Shown here one piece after another: positions 46,022 through 54,536 of a stretch of DNA of 64,000 bases. A program made the translations under genes and the position numbers. Numbering within the stretch: the first letter of the stretch is position 1; each line of letters starts with the position of its first letter. Source of the DNA: 2-12-FULL-35-15 sp036386835 (GTDB taxonomy: Bacteria; Bacteroidota; Bacteroidia; 2-12-FULL-35-15); contig DASVUX010000011.1 in assembly GCA_036386835.1 (NCBI GenBank), forward strand, positions 1 to 64,000, in the 5' to 3' direction. A model generated the notes under the pieces. That model saw only the letters and a program-made list of their open reading frames with translations, was not told the DNA's origin and did not search any database.

Positions 46022-46548
46022 GCTTTTACCACGAAGGGACACAGAGAATGGAAAATGTTTTGCACAAAGGCACTAAGTCCCTAAGGGTTTTCTCGCAGAG
46101 GCACAGAGAATCCAACGATAGGGAATGAGTCTTTAACCTCGTAAAATCTGGAAGCTCTGCGCCTACCCGATGACCTTCGGGATACTGGTGATAACCGAAC
46201 GAAGATCCCTCCGGGAAGCTTATCCTGAGCCTAGTCGAAGCGGTCGGGAATGACATTATGCCGGAAGAGGCATTTCGAGCTATAAAATTTATAGGGCAGG
46301 TGAACGAAGATCCATTCGTTGTCGCTCAGGATGACATTCTGCTGAGGTAAAAATTAGAGTTTTACAGTAAAGCCGCAGCAGGATCCGATCATAATTATCA
46401 CAAGCGCTGAAAAACGATCTTTTTCTACATCAATATCGACTGTGGAGGAAACAATATTATCGCTGTATGAGAAGCTTCATATCCCATATCCCAGATGTAA
46501 AAAATCCCAGCGTATGTGCCGGGATTTTTAATTGAGTTCTGCCATCTT
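46022..46548. other. Non-coding gap with dispersed repeat fragments
   Basis: No gene is seen in these 527 bases between convergent genes. From 46026 to 46110 there are two copies of a word like ACGAAGGGACACAGAGAA / GCAGAGGCACAGAGAA and a related CACAAAGGCACTAAG. From 46195 to 46345 there are fragments like CCTAGTCGAAGCGGTCGGGA, TGACATTATGCC, CATTTCGAGC and GTCGCTCAGGATGACATTCT. Both sets resemble intergenic repeats dispersed in many Bacteroidota genomes. The right end holds a terminator (46499-46532). Confidence 0.6.
46499..46532. terminator. Bidirectional intrinsic terminator
   Basis: AAAAATCCC (46500-46508) pairs with GGGATTTTT (46521-46529), with T-runs in both directions. It lies 17 bases past the stop of the minus-strand SprB/PKD gene and may also close the plus-strand unit ending at 46021. 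Confidence 0.75.
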
Positions 46549-49500
46549 CTATTTTTGTGTTAATAATGTAACATGTCCTGTATAATCATGATACCTTGAT
46601 TCAAAATCACGGACAACTATCTTATAAACATATACGCCATTCTGTGCGATGTCGCTCCCGTTAGTTGCCCTTCCATCCCAGCCTGTCTGGATATCATCAG
46701 TCTGGTAGATCATCTCGCCCCACCTGTCGAATATCATCATTTTAAATTCCGAGATCTCATCTCCCTTTGCTGTAAAATTATCATTCGTATTATTTCCGTC
46801 CGGGGTGAAGGCATTCGGAATGTACAATGTGAATAAAGGTTTAATCTCGATCTCCCTGTTAGCTGTATCCGCACATCCTTCGTCACTCACTGCTATGAGG
46901 GTAACGTTATAGATCCCTTTATCTGCATAAGTATACGATGGCTCCGCTATTGATGCAACACCGCCATCACCAAACTGCCAGCTGTAGCTGACTGCGTTGG
47001 ATGACTGATTATGGAATTTATAAGCAGGGCTGATCGTAGTTCCGTCAGTGGGTTCTGCATTAAACGCGGCAACAGACTTCTTTTTAACTGTTACGTTATA
47101 AATAGTATTCCCGGAATTAACACAGCCTTGCGGGGATGTAACCGTCAACTCAATATAATACTGGCCTGTCATGGTATATACATGCTGGGGAGTAGTATAT
47201 GCTGAAGTGAAGCCATCACCGAAATCCCAGTGAAAAGCGGAACCTGCGTTTGTACCGGATGCCTCAGAAAATTCCGCGGTTACCTCGCTGCAGGATGAAT
47301 ATGTCCGCGGCTGGAGATCTACCTGCGGAAGCGGATTTACGGTTACCGGAACAGATGAAGTAATACTGTTTGAACATGCATCAGTGACTGTTACCACATA
47401 AGTTGTTGTAGAAGCCGGAGCAACCGTAAACGGGCCGTTTCCGCCACCAATTCCATTGTTCCAGCTGATTGCGACCGGGCCGGTATTTCCACTCACAGAA
47501 GAAGAGATGGTTGTGCTTGTACCGGAACAGATCGCGACAGGTGCGCTCACTGTCAGGTTAGCAGCTGTAAGGCTTGTTACATTAATTGTTACGGCAGCAG
47601 GTAAACCGGAACATCCGTTCCCGTCTGTTGCAGATACGATGTATGTAACAGGTTCAACCGGGCTTACAACCTGGTTTGCACCGCTGCCAACACCTGCCCA
47701 GTTAAATGTATATATCCCGGAACCTCCTGTGGCCCCTGCAGAAATGGTCGTGTTCTGTCCAAGGCAGATCGTTGTGCTTCCTGCAGCACTGGTAACAACC
47801 GGTGCAGGCTGTGTTACAGTTAAGGCAGTATTTACTTCACAACCATTATTATCGGTTACAAGAACAGAGTATGTTCCTGGGCAAAGTCCTGTCAGGCTTG
47901 CACCTGTTCCACCGGCAGGCATCCATTGATAAGAATATCCACCAACACCGCCTGAAGGGATTACCACAGTTTGTCCGTTACATGCACCGTTGCATGTGAC
48001 AGGGTATGCGGCTGATGAAAGAGCCAGCGCGGGCGGTTCGGTGATGGTAACATAGGAGTTGGCCACACATCCGTTGCCATCGGTAACGGTTGCAAAATAA
48101 TTTCCCGGTGCAAGTCCGCTTGCCGACTGCTGATTCTGGGCTGGTGTGGTGCTCCAGCTGTAATTATAGGTTCCTGTCCCGCCATAAGCACCTACGGTGG
48201 CATAACCATCGTTGGCACCGTAACATGTAACATGGTTTACAACCAACCCGTTTGCCGAAAGGGCCGGCGGTTCATTAAGTGTAACCCCGGAAACAATGCT
48301 GCAGCCGTTAGCATCAGATACCGTCACTGAATAATTACCCGCTGTAAGACTGGTTGCAGTAGCTGTAGCCTGTACCGGGTTTGTATTCCAGCTGTATGTA
48401 TAATTGCCTGTACCTCCTGAAGCAGTGACCGTTGCCGATCCTGATGCCGCACCGTAGCACGCAGGGTTAACCTGTGCTATAGTGGAAGCCATTGCAGCGG
48501 AAGGCTGGGTTATTGTCACCGAATCCATGGAAATGCAGCCATTTGCTGTTGTTAAGGTTACACTATAGGTTCCCGGTGACAGGTTGGAAATTGTTGCTCC
48601 TGATACGCCATTCGACCATACATAGGTATATGGCTGCTGGCCCCCGTTAGCATTGGCAGTCGCGCTGCCGTTATTCCCACCGAAACAGGAAACGCCAGTT
48701 GCACTTATTACCAGGTTACCCGGAGCAGCACCATTTGCAACTGTTGCAGTGGCCGAACTTTGACAGCCTCCGGCCCCGGTAACATTCACTGTATATGTTC
48801 CTGCTGTCAAGCCGTTCTGCGTTGAATTAGAGCCGCCTCCAATCCACTGATAGCTGAAAGGGCCTGCACCGGAAGTTACCTGCACGGCAGCTGTACCGTT
48901 GGAAGCTCCGCAGTTTGCATCGGTACTTGTCGTATTCAGTATAATTGCAGTAACTGTTATACAAAACGAATAGGTCTGGCTTCCGTTGAAAGGACAATTA
49001 TCATCCCTGACGGTTACAGTAAAACAATGTGATCCCGGACCTGCGTCAGCCGCAGCTGGCGTCCAGCTAAATGTTCCTGTGGGGCGTGTTCCGCCTGAGC
49101 TGGTAAAAGTTGCAGCGGCAATTCCATTATTCCAGTTTATTGAAACATTCTGTGCTGAATCAGCATCGAACGAGGAGATGGTAAAGTTTACCGGTGCTCC
49201 TGCACAGGCTGTGAGGGAATATTGAGAAGTATTATTTATACCATTCACATAAGGGTTATTGTTTGTACATGTTATTGTTCTCATCTGGATGTCGCGCATT
49301 ACTGTTCCCACCAAAACACCATTGCGCCATTCTTCCACAAGGACAGCGAAAACGGTCACTTCCAGCTGTGAGGGCCACATGCACATATCACCTGTAAGCC
49401 CGTTGAAAGTAACTGCAGGCGATGAAACAAGCGGCTGGCCTGCGGAATAAGGTGCATTATATGTAACCGTTGTTCCCGGCCCTGTACGCGGAGTGATCAG

Positions 49501-50109
49501 TGTATAAAACAATGAATCACCGTCTGCATCGGAAGATCCATTGTTAAAGCAGTAAGGCTGGCCAACGCAAACAAAAGGAATGGGTGGGTTTGAAAAATTC
49601 GGTGAACTGTTGCAGGGAAAATCAAGATTGTTAAGCTGCGCTTCTACATATATATTTTCCGCAGAAGGATTTACAATGGTGTTGATCGATGCATTCCTGC
49701 AGCACAGGCTGAAGCTGAATGTCCAGTCGGTACACTGCACCGGCAATGTGATAATGCCTGTGTATTTATATTCCTGGACTCCCGGGTAGGATCCGCCTGA
49801 ACACTGTGTGTTCATTTGTGTACAGATAGGAGAAACTTCTATACCTGTGCCAGGAACCGGGTTTAATGTAAGCGTTAAGTTTTGTCCGCACGATGCGGAA
49901 GAAATATTTATCGAGGCTGTATTTGGAGCTGTAACTCCCGCGCAGTCGCGGTAAAAGGAGAGAGAGATCTGGTATTGATTTCCACCAAGGCATTGATATG
50001 TGATATCAGCGCTTTGGGCATGTGATGCAAATGCTTCATTCTGTGATTGAATGAACATTACGATGAAACTGATCCAGAAATAAATCCTGTGTGTAAGTTG
50101 CGTATTCAT
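46549..50109 (-). CDS. SprB-repeat/PKD surface protein with T9SS type B C-terminus
   Basis: The frame is open for 55 more codons upstream, but the ATG at 50109 (MNTQLTHRIYFWISFIVMF) gives a signal-like N-terminus and is preceded by AAGGAGG five bases away, so it is chosen; 1,186 residues. An N-terminal region of about 430 residues contains cadherin- or PKD-like domains (NPYVNGINNTSQYSLTACAG, SFDADSAQNVSINW). Then come about seven SprB-type repeats (for example VTITQPSAAMASTIAQVNPA, CYGAASGSATVTASGGTGNY, YSVTVSDANGC). Two PKD domains follow (FHWDFGDGFTSAYTTPQHVY, YSWQFGDGGVASIAEPSYTY). The gliding-motility C-terminal domain ends it (IPNAFTPDGNNTNDNF, FDRWGEMIYQ). It is probably a surface adhesin exported by T9SS. 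Gene order places it last after the phosphatase operon. Confidence 0.88.
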   Translation of the reverse strand: MNTQLTHRIYFWISFIVMFIQSQNEAFASHAQSADITYQCLGGNQYQISLSFYRDCAGVTAPNTASINISSASCGQNLTLTLNPVPGTGIEVSPICTQMNTQCSGGSYPGVQEYKYTGIITLPVQCTDWTFSFSLCCRNASINTIVNPSAENIYVEAQLNNLDFPCNSSPNFSNPPIPFVCVGQPYCFNNGSSDADGDSLFYTLITPRTGPGTTVTYNAPYSAGQPLVSSPAVTFNGLTGDMCMWPSQLEVTVFAVLVEEWRNGVLVGTVMRDIQMRTITCTNNNPYVNGINNTSQYSLTACAGAPVNFTISSFDADSAQNVSINWNNGIAAATFTSSGGTRPTGTFSWTPAAADAGPGSHCFTVTVRDDNCPFNGSQTYSFCITVTAIILNTTSTDANCGASNGTAAVQVTSGAGPFSYQWIGGGSNSTQNGLTAGTYTVNVTGAGGCQSSATATVANGAAPGNLVISATGVSCFGGNNGSATANANGGQQPYTYVWSNGVSGATISNLSPGTYSVTLTTANGCISMDSVTITQPSAAMASTIAQVNPACYGAASGSATVTASGGTGNYTYSWNTNPVQATATATSLTAGNYSVTVSDANGCSIVSGVTLNEPPALSANGLVVNHVTCYGANDGYATVGAYGGTGTYNYSWSTTPAQNQQSASGLAPGNYFATVTDGNGCVANSYVTITEPPALALSSAAYPVTCNGACNGQTVVIPSGGVGGYSYQWMPAGGTGASLTGLCPGTYSVLVTDNNGCEVNTALTVTQPAPVVTSAAGSTTICLGQNTTISAGATGGSGIYTFNWAGVGSGANQVVSPVEPVTYIVSATDGNGCSGLPAAVTINVTSLTAANLTVSAPVAICSGTSTTISSSVSGNTGPVAISWNNGIGGGNGPFTVAPASTTTYVVTVTDACSNSITSSVPVTVNPLPQVDLQPRTYSSCSEVTAEFSEASGTNAGSAFHWDFGDGFTSAYTTPQHVYTMTGQYYIELTVTSPQGCVNSGNTIYNVTVKKKSVAAFNAEPTDGTTISPAYKFHNQSSNAVSYSWQFGDGGVASIAEPSYTYADKGIYNVTLIAVSDEGCADTANREIEIKPLFTLYIPNAFTPDGNNTNDNFTAKGDEISEFKMMIFDRWGEMIYQTDDIQTGWDGRATNGSDIAQNGVYVYKIVVRDFESRYHDYTGHVTLLTQK

Positions 50110-50112
50110 AAC

Positions 50113-50121
50113 AACCTCCTT
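50113..50121 (-). promoter_or_regulatory. Strong Shine-Dalgarno sequence fixing the start of the SprB/PKD gene
   Basis: On the minus strand AAGGAGGTT ends three bases before the ATG at 50109, with five bases between GGAGG and ATG. Most other genes in the window have A/T-rich upstream regions without such a match. It decides the start against the longer open frame. Confidence 0.7.
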
Positions 50122-50266
50122 GTTTCTAAAAGCGTTAAACAATAAGTTAAGAACTACATGGTTAAACGCCTCCCTGAAATTAAGAGTTACAGAAAAGAGT
50201 ATAAAATTCCGAAATTTAATTTTATGAAGAAGGGCCAGGCAACAGAACACGTAAACCAATCCTTCT

Positions 50267-52366
50267 TTATACACGCACTCCTATAATAAGAACATCATCT
50301 ACCTGTTCCAGATCACCTTTCCAACTGTCAAAGCGCGCTGCAAGCTCTTTCTCCTGCTCTTCAATTGGCAGGGCGGCAATAGAAGCAAGCATTTCTTTGA
50401 GTTGGTTATACTTGAATTTTTTTCCTTTAGGGCCGCCAAACTGATCGGCATATCCATCACTGTAAAGATAAACACAATCACCCTTTTGCAGCCGGATGAT
50501 ATGGTTTGTATAGTTATCCACCTTGCCATCGGTATTCACACCTATGGGATATTTGTCGGCCTTTATTTCCGCCAGGATGCCATTGCTGACGTAATAGAGA
50601 GAATTGAACGCCCCGGCATACTGCAGTTCCAGGGTGTTCCTGTTTAAAGTGCAGAGGGACAAATCCATTCCATCTTTCACTCCTTTACCTTCTTCTGACT
50701 GGCGTAATGTTTTTGTGACTCCGGCATCCAGGTGCTTTAATATTTCAGCTGGCTTAACAAGGTTTACTTCATTCACCGCCTGCGTAAGCAGGTTAAATCC
50801 AACCACACTCATCAACGCCCCGGGAACACCATGTCCCGTGCAATCTACAGCGGCAAAACAAACAATATCATTCTTCTGTTCGATCCAGTAAAAATCACCG
50901 CTGACAATATCCTTCGGCCGGTAAAAAATAAAGCTGTCCGGGAGCATCTTCTGCCACGCTTCCGCAGGAGGCAATATCGACTCCTGGATGCGTTTTGCAT
51001 AATTTATGCTGTCCGTAATTTCTTTTTTCTGAAGGGTTATTTCGGTATTCCTGTGCTCCAGGATCCGGTGAGACTTCTGCTTCATCTGCCAGCGAACGTA
51101 GAACAGCGCGGCCAGTGCAAGAATAAACATGGCTGCCACGCAAAGCATGATCATCCATAGTTTATTGCGGTTCAGTTCCAGAGCCTGGATCTCGCTGTCT
51201 TTCGTGAGGAGCTCGATCTCGCTTTGCTTTTTTTCCGATTCATACCTGCTCTGCATCTCAGCGATCTGCTTTGTACTGTTATCATTGAATAAGCTATCCT
51301 TGATGTTGGAGTATAATTCTTTATAATGATAAGCTTCCTTGTATTTATTCATCCCGGCATAGACAGCAGCCAATGTGCCATACGAAGCTTTCAGACCCTC
51401 TTTGCGGTTACTCTTCTCGGATAATGCAATGGCCTTTCTCAAGTATGAAATTGCTTCTTCATGCCGGTTCATGTGCATGAGGGTGCTCCCGAGGTTATTA
51501 TAACAGGTTGCTATTCCGCTTTCATCCTTTAACTTTTCCTTGATCGCAATTGCTTTCATGCTATATTCATAAGCGAGCTGATATTGCTTCTGCTTATCGT
51601 AGATCATGCTAATATTCATGTAATTTGTTGAGATGCCGTTATCATCCTCCATCAATAAAAAGATGGAAAGCGATTCCAGGTAATATTCAAGGGCGGATTT
51701 CTCATTTTTTTGTTCCCAGTATATATTCCCGATATTTACAAGCGAAGTGGCTACGCCTCTTTTGTTCCCGAGTGAAGTCCACAGGTCAGATGCCTTCGTA
51801 TGGTATTCGATTGACAGCGGATAATTCTGCTGTGAGTCATAAATGTTCCCTATCGCGCTATAACTCTTGGCTATCCCTTCCTCATCCTTCAGTTCTTCCT
51901 TCAACTTCAGTGACCTGAACTGAAATTCAAGTGCAAGGGACAAATTTCCCCGGGCGCGGTGAACGAGGCCGATGTTCCCATAGCACTTAGCCATGCCGGT
52001 TTTATCATTCATGCTGCTGAATATTTTTAAAGCGTTTTCCAAACTTAAAAGAGCAGCAGAATACTCAGCATGCTGCCATTGAAGTACGCCAATATTATTA
52101 TATGCATTGGCGAGGCCTTTATGGTATCCTGTTTTTTCAGAAAGCGTTTTTGCCTTTTCGCTGTATTCCATCCCTTTTTCAAACGACTTCTGCAAATAAG
52201 ATCTTCCCAGGTCGTTGAATGCATTTACCCGACTTGTATCGGAAATATCCTGGCTTTCCAGGTATGTCTCCAGCGAATCAATCCTTGAAACCTGTGCGTT
52301 AATAATACAGCTCAATAAGGATAAAGCAAGCAGGAAAGTGGGTGCGATGTAGTTTCTGTTATTCAT
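50267..52366 (-). CDS. TPR-sensor SpoIIE-type serine phosphatase (copy 1)
   Basis: The 699-residue protein has a signal peptide or anchor (LLALSLLSCIINAQ). About eight tetratricopeptide repeats cover residues 30-350 (for example AKCYGNIGLVHRARGNLSLA and ATSLVNIGNIYWEQKNEKSA). A membrane helix lies near residues 400-425 (LWMIMLCVAAMFILALAALF), flanked by coiled coils, and the SpoIIE/PP2C domain covers about residues 455-699. Metal-binding acids are present (AAVDCTGHGVPGALMSVVG, KDGMDLSLCTL, YSDGYADQFGGPKGKKFKY, DDVLIIGVRV). It likely dephosphorylates an anti-anti-sigma-type protein in the cytoplasm when the periplasmic TPR part senses a partner; that role is by family analogy. It lies nine bases after the next phosphatase gene in one operon. 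Confidence 0.9.
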   Translation of the reverse strand: MNNRNYIAPTFLLALSLLSCIINAQVSRIDSLETYLESQDISDTSRVNAFNDLGRSYLQKSFEKGMEYSEKAKTLSEKTGYHKGLANAYNNIGVLQWQHAEYSAALLSLENALKIFSSMNDKTGMAKCYGNIGLVHRARGNLSLALEFQFRSLKLKEELKDEEGIAKSYSAIGNIYDSQQNYPLSIEYHTKASDLWTSLGNKRGVATSLVNIGNIYWEQKNEKSALEYYLESLSIFLLMEDDNGISTNYMNISMIYDKQKQYQLAYEYSMKAIAIKEKLKDESGIATCYNNLGSTLMHMNRHEEAISYLRKAIALSEKSNRKEGLKASYGTLAAVYAGMNKYKEAYHYKELYSNIKDSLFNDNSTKQIAEMQSRYESEKKQSEIELLTKDSEIQALELNRNKLWMIMLCVAAMFILALAALFYVRWQMKQKSHRILEHRNTEITLQKKEITDSINYAKRIQESILPPAEAWQKMLPDSFIFYRPKDIVSGDFYWIEQKNDIVCFAAVDCTGHGVPGALMSVVGFNLLTQAVNEVNLVKPAEILKHLDAGVTKTLRQSEEGKGVKDGMDLSLCTLNRNTLELQYAGAFNSLYYVSNGILAEIKADKYPIGVNTDGKVDNYTNHIIRLQKGDCVYLYSDGYADQFGGPKGKKFKYNQLKEMLASIAALPIEEQEKELAARFDSWKGDLEQVDDVLIIGVRV

Positions 52367-52375
52367 AATATTATT

Positions 52376-54511
52376 TTAAACCCTTATTCCCATAATAAGA
52401 ATATCGTCAATCTGCTCGAGCGAACCTCTCCACTCTTCTATCGTATTTTCGAGCAATTCTTTCTGCTTATTCAAAGGAAGTGCGCAGTTTTCTATCAATA
52501 ACTGCTGAAGCTGCCTGTATTTGAATTTTTTGCCTTTAGGACCACCAAACTGATCGGCATACCCGTCTGTCAGCATATAAATAATATCTCCCCTGCGAAG
52601 GCCCAACGTCTGTTTGGTAAATGGTTTCTGTTCCCCATGGTACATACCAACAGGCATTTTATCCACTGCAAATTCTTTCAGCTCATTATTCCGGATCAGC
52701 CATAAGGGGTTATTGGCACACGCGAACCGCAGCCACATGCCTTTCATGTCGAACATGCAAACCACGGCATCCATGCCATCCTTACCTTCAGTATCCGACC
52801 CCTGGGGATTCAATGACCGGATGATCTCGCTGCGGACATGTTCCAGTATAAGCTCAGGTGACTGGATTTTTTTCTCAATTACTGCCTGGTTTAAGAATGA
52901 AATGTTCAGCAGGCTCATAAAAGCTCCGGGCACACCATGGCCGGTACAGTCTGCAACTGAAAGATAAAATGTTTCCTTATCACCTTCCGAACGGATATTG
53001 GCTGCCCAGTAAAAATCCCCGCTTACGATATCCTTGGGTTTGTGCAATACAAAATATTCCGGCAGATTTTTCTGCAGCAAGGCATCGGATGCAAGCACGG
53101 CCTGCTGGATCCTGCTTGCATAAAAAATAGAATCAGTTATCTCATTGCTCTTGGCTTCGATCAGATCACGCTGAAGCTCCACTTCCTTTTTCTGGGCACT
53201 TATTATTTCGTTTGATTCTCTTTTCTGGCGGTAGCCCCTGAATATAAAAACGGCAAGTACGGAAACAAGCAGGAACCCGATCGCGAAGAAAAGTGTCTGC
53301 ATATTTCTTTGCCTTGCTTCAAGCTCCTTTTGATTAAGCTGTGCGGCTTGAAGCGCATTGTCCTTATTGAGGTTCTCTATCTGCAGCTGCTTTTTCTCAC
53401 TTTCATACCTGGCTGCCATTTCATTGATCTGCAAGCTGCTCTCTGCGGTGATCACAGAGTCTTTCGTTCTAAGCAGCAGCTGCTGTGTCTGAAACGCCTT
53501 TGCATAATTCCCCTGTGCTGCATAACATAATGCAATCTTCTCATAAACACTTATCAGGTCGGTCTTTGATCCTGTTTCATTTGAAAGGGCAAGGCTCTTC
53601 CCCAGGTACGAAAGAGCAAGGGAATAATTCTTTTTCTCATAATACACCATGCCCATTCCATCATATGAAACAGCCTGGCTCATTTTATCCTGGTTCGGGC
53701 CGGAAAATGAAAGTGCCCTGTTATAATGTGCCAGCGCCAGATCGTATTCCTTTTTTTTGGAATAGATTATCCCCATATTATTCAAGGTGCTTGCAAGCCC
53801 CCGGGGATAATTTATTGATTCTTTAAGCCGTATAGAGACCTGGTAATTCTCAAGGGCATCATCCAGCCTGCCTTCATAATCCAGTACTGTACCTATATTA
53901 TTGTATGCGGAAGCAATACCCACGGAATCACCAGCTGCTTCGTACATCTCAAGGCTTTTTTTATAATATCTTGTGGCCTCCGCATAACTGTGCATATCCT
54001 TATAGACACCTCCAAGACCGCTGTAAATAGCAGGGAGTGTTTTCTTATCCTTTATTTCTTCGAGGATCTTCAGCGCGCTGAGGTATTCCCCGGCCGCCTG
54101 CCTGAGGCTTGAAGTATAATAGTATATCAGCCCGATATTAAAATGTGCCTTTGCAATAGCCGATTTTCTGCCTGTCTGCTTCAGTAATTCCAATCCCTTC
54201 TGAAAATTTACAAGGCTCTTTTCAAAATCACGCTTATAGCCAAACACTGTTCCCAATGCAGCATAAGCATCCGACAGCACTAAAAGGTTCTTGCTGCTTC
54301 CATATTTCTTTAGGTTTGTTTCAGCGAACATCTGTGCCGAATCAATATCAATATTCAAATATTCATGCGTCAGTTCATAATACGCGATCATTTTTACGGT
54401 ATCATGCACATTGGAAGTGAGAACCTTATTCAGGCTATCGATGACTTTTCTTTGTCCTGCTGCAGAAAATAATATGCAGGATAAAACAACCAACAGGAAA
54501 GTTCTTTTCAT
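52376..54511 (-). CDS. TPR-sensor SpoIIE-type serine phosphatase (copy 2)
   Basis: The 711-residue paralogue has the same plan: signal peptide (LLVVLSCILFSAAGQ), TPR units at about residues 60-350 (AKAHFNIGLIYYYTSSLRQA, ASAYNNIGTVLDYEGRLDDA, LASTLNNMGIIYSKKKEYDL), coiled coil, and a membrane helix near residues 405-425 (FFAIGFLLVSVLAVFIFRGY). A second coiled coil leads to the SpoIIE phosphatase domain from about residue 470 (SVADCTGHGVPGAFMSLL, KDGMDAVVCMFD, MLTDGYADQFGGPKGKKFKY, DDILIMGIRV). All key acids are present. It is 25 bases downstream of the propeller phosphatase gene and nine bases upstream of copy 1, so the three are probably one transcript. The phosphoprotein substrate is not encoded nearby. 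Confidence 0.9.
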   Translation of the reverse strand: MKRTFLLVVLSCILFSAAGQRKVIDSLNKVLTSNVHDTVKMIAYYELTHEYLNIDIDSAQMFAETNLKKYGSSKNLLVLSDAYAALGTVFGYKRDFEKSLVNFQKGLELLKQTGRKSAIAKAHFNIGLIYYYTSSLRQAAGEYLSALKILEEIKDKKTLPAIYSGLGGVYKDMHSYAEATRYYKKSLEMYEAAGDSVGIASAYNNIGTVLDYEGRLDDALENYQVSIRLKESINYPRGLASTLNNMGIIYSKKKEYDLALAHYNRALSFSGPNQDKMSQAVSYDGMGMVYYEKKNYSLALSYLGKSLALSNETGSKTDLISVYEKIALCYAAQGNYAKAFQTQQLLLRTKDSVITAESSLQINEMAARYESEKKQLQIENLNKDNALQAAQLNQKELEARQRNMQTLFFAIGFLLVSVLAVFIFRGYRQKRESNEIISAQKKEVELQRDLIEAKSNEITDSIFYASRIQQAVLASDALLQKNLPEYFVLHKPKDIVSGDFYWAANIRSEGDKETFYLSVADCTGHGVPGAFMSLLNISFLNQAVIEKKIQSPELILEHVRSEIIRSLNPQGSDTEGKDGMDAVVCMFDMKGMWLRFACANNPLWLIRNNELKEFAVDKMPVGMYHGEQKPFTKQTLGLRRGDIIYMLTDGYADQFGGPKGKKFKYRQLQQLLIENCALPLNKQKELLENTIEEWRGSLEQIDDILIMGIRV

Positions 54512-54536
54512 TATTCTGTTATTAAAATGTGGGAGG

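Noticed and set aside
46022..46548. Possible structured RNA gene in the 527-base gap
   Set aside because: The content is explained by dispersed repeat fragments and a terminator; no promoter or conserved fold was recognised.
50109..50274. Longer N-terminus for the SprB/PKD protein from 50274
   Set aside because: The extra 55 residues would overlap the upstream gene, displace the signal peptide and ignore the strong ribosome binding site before 50109.
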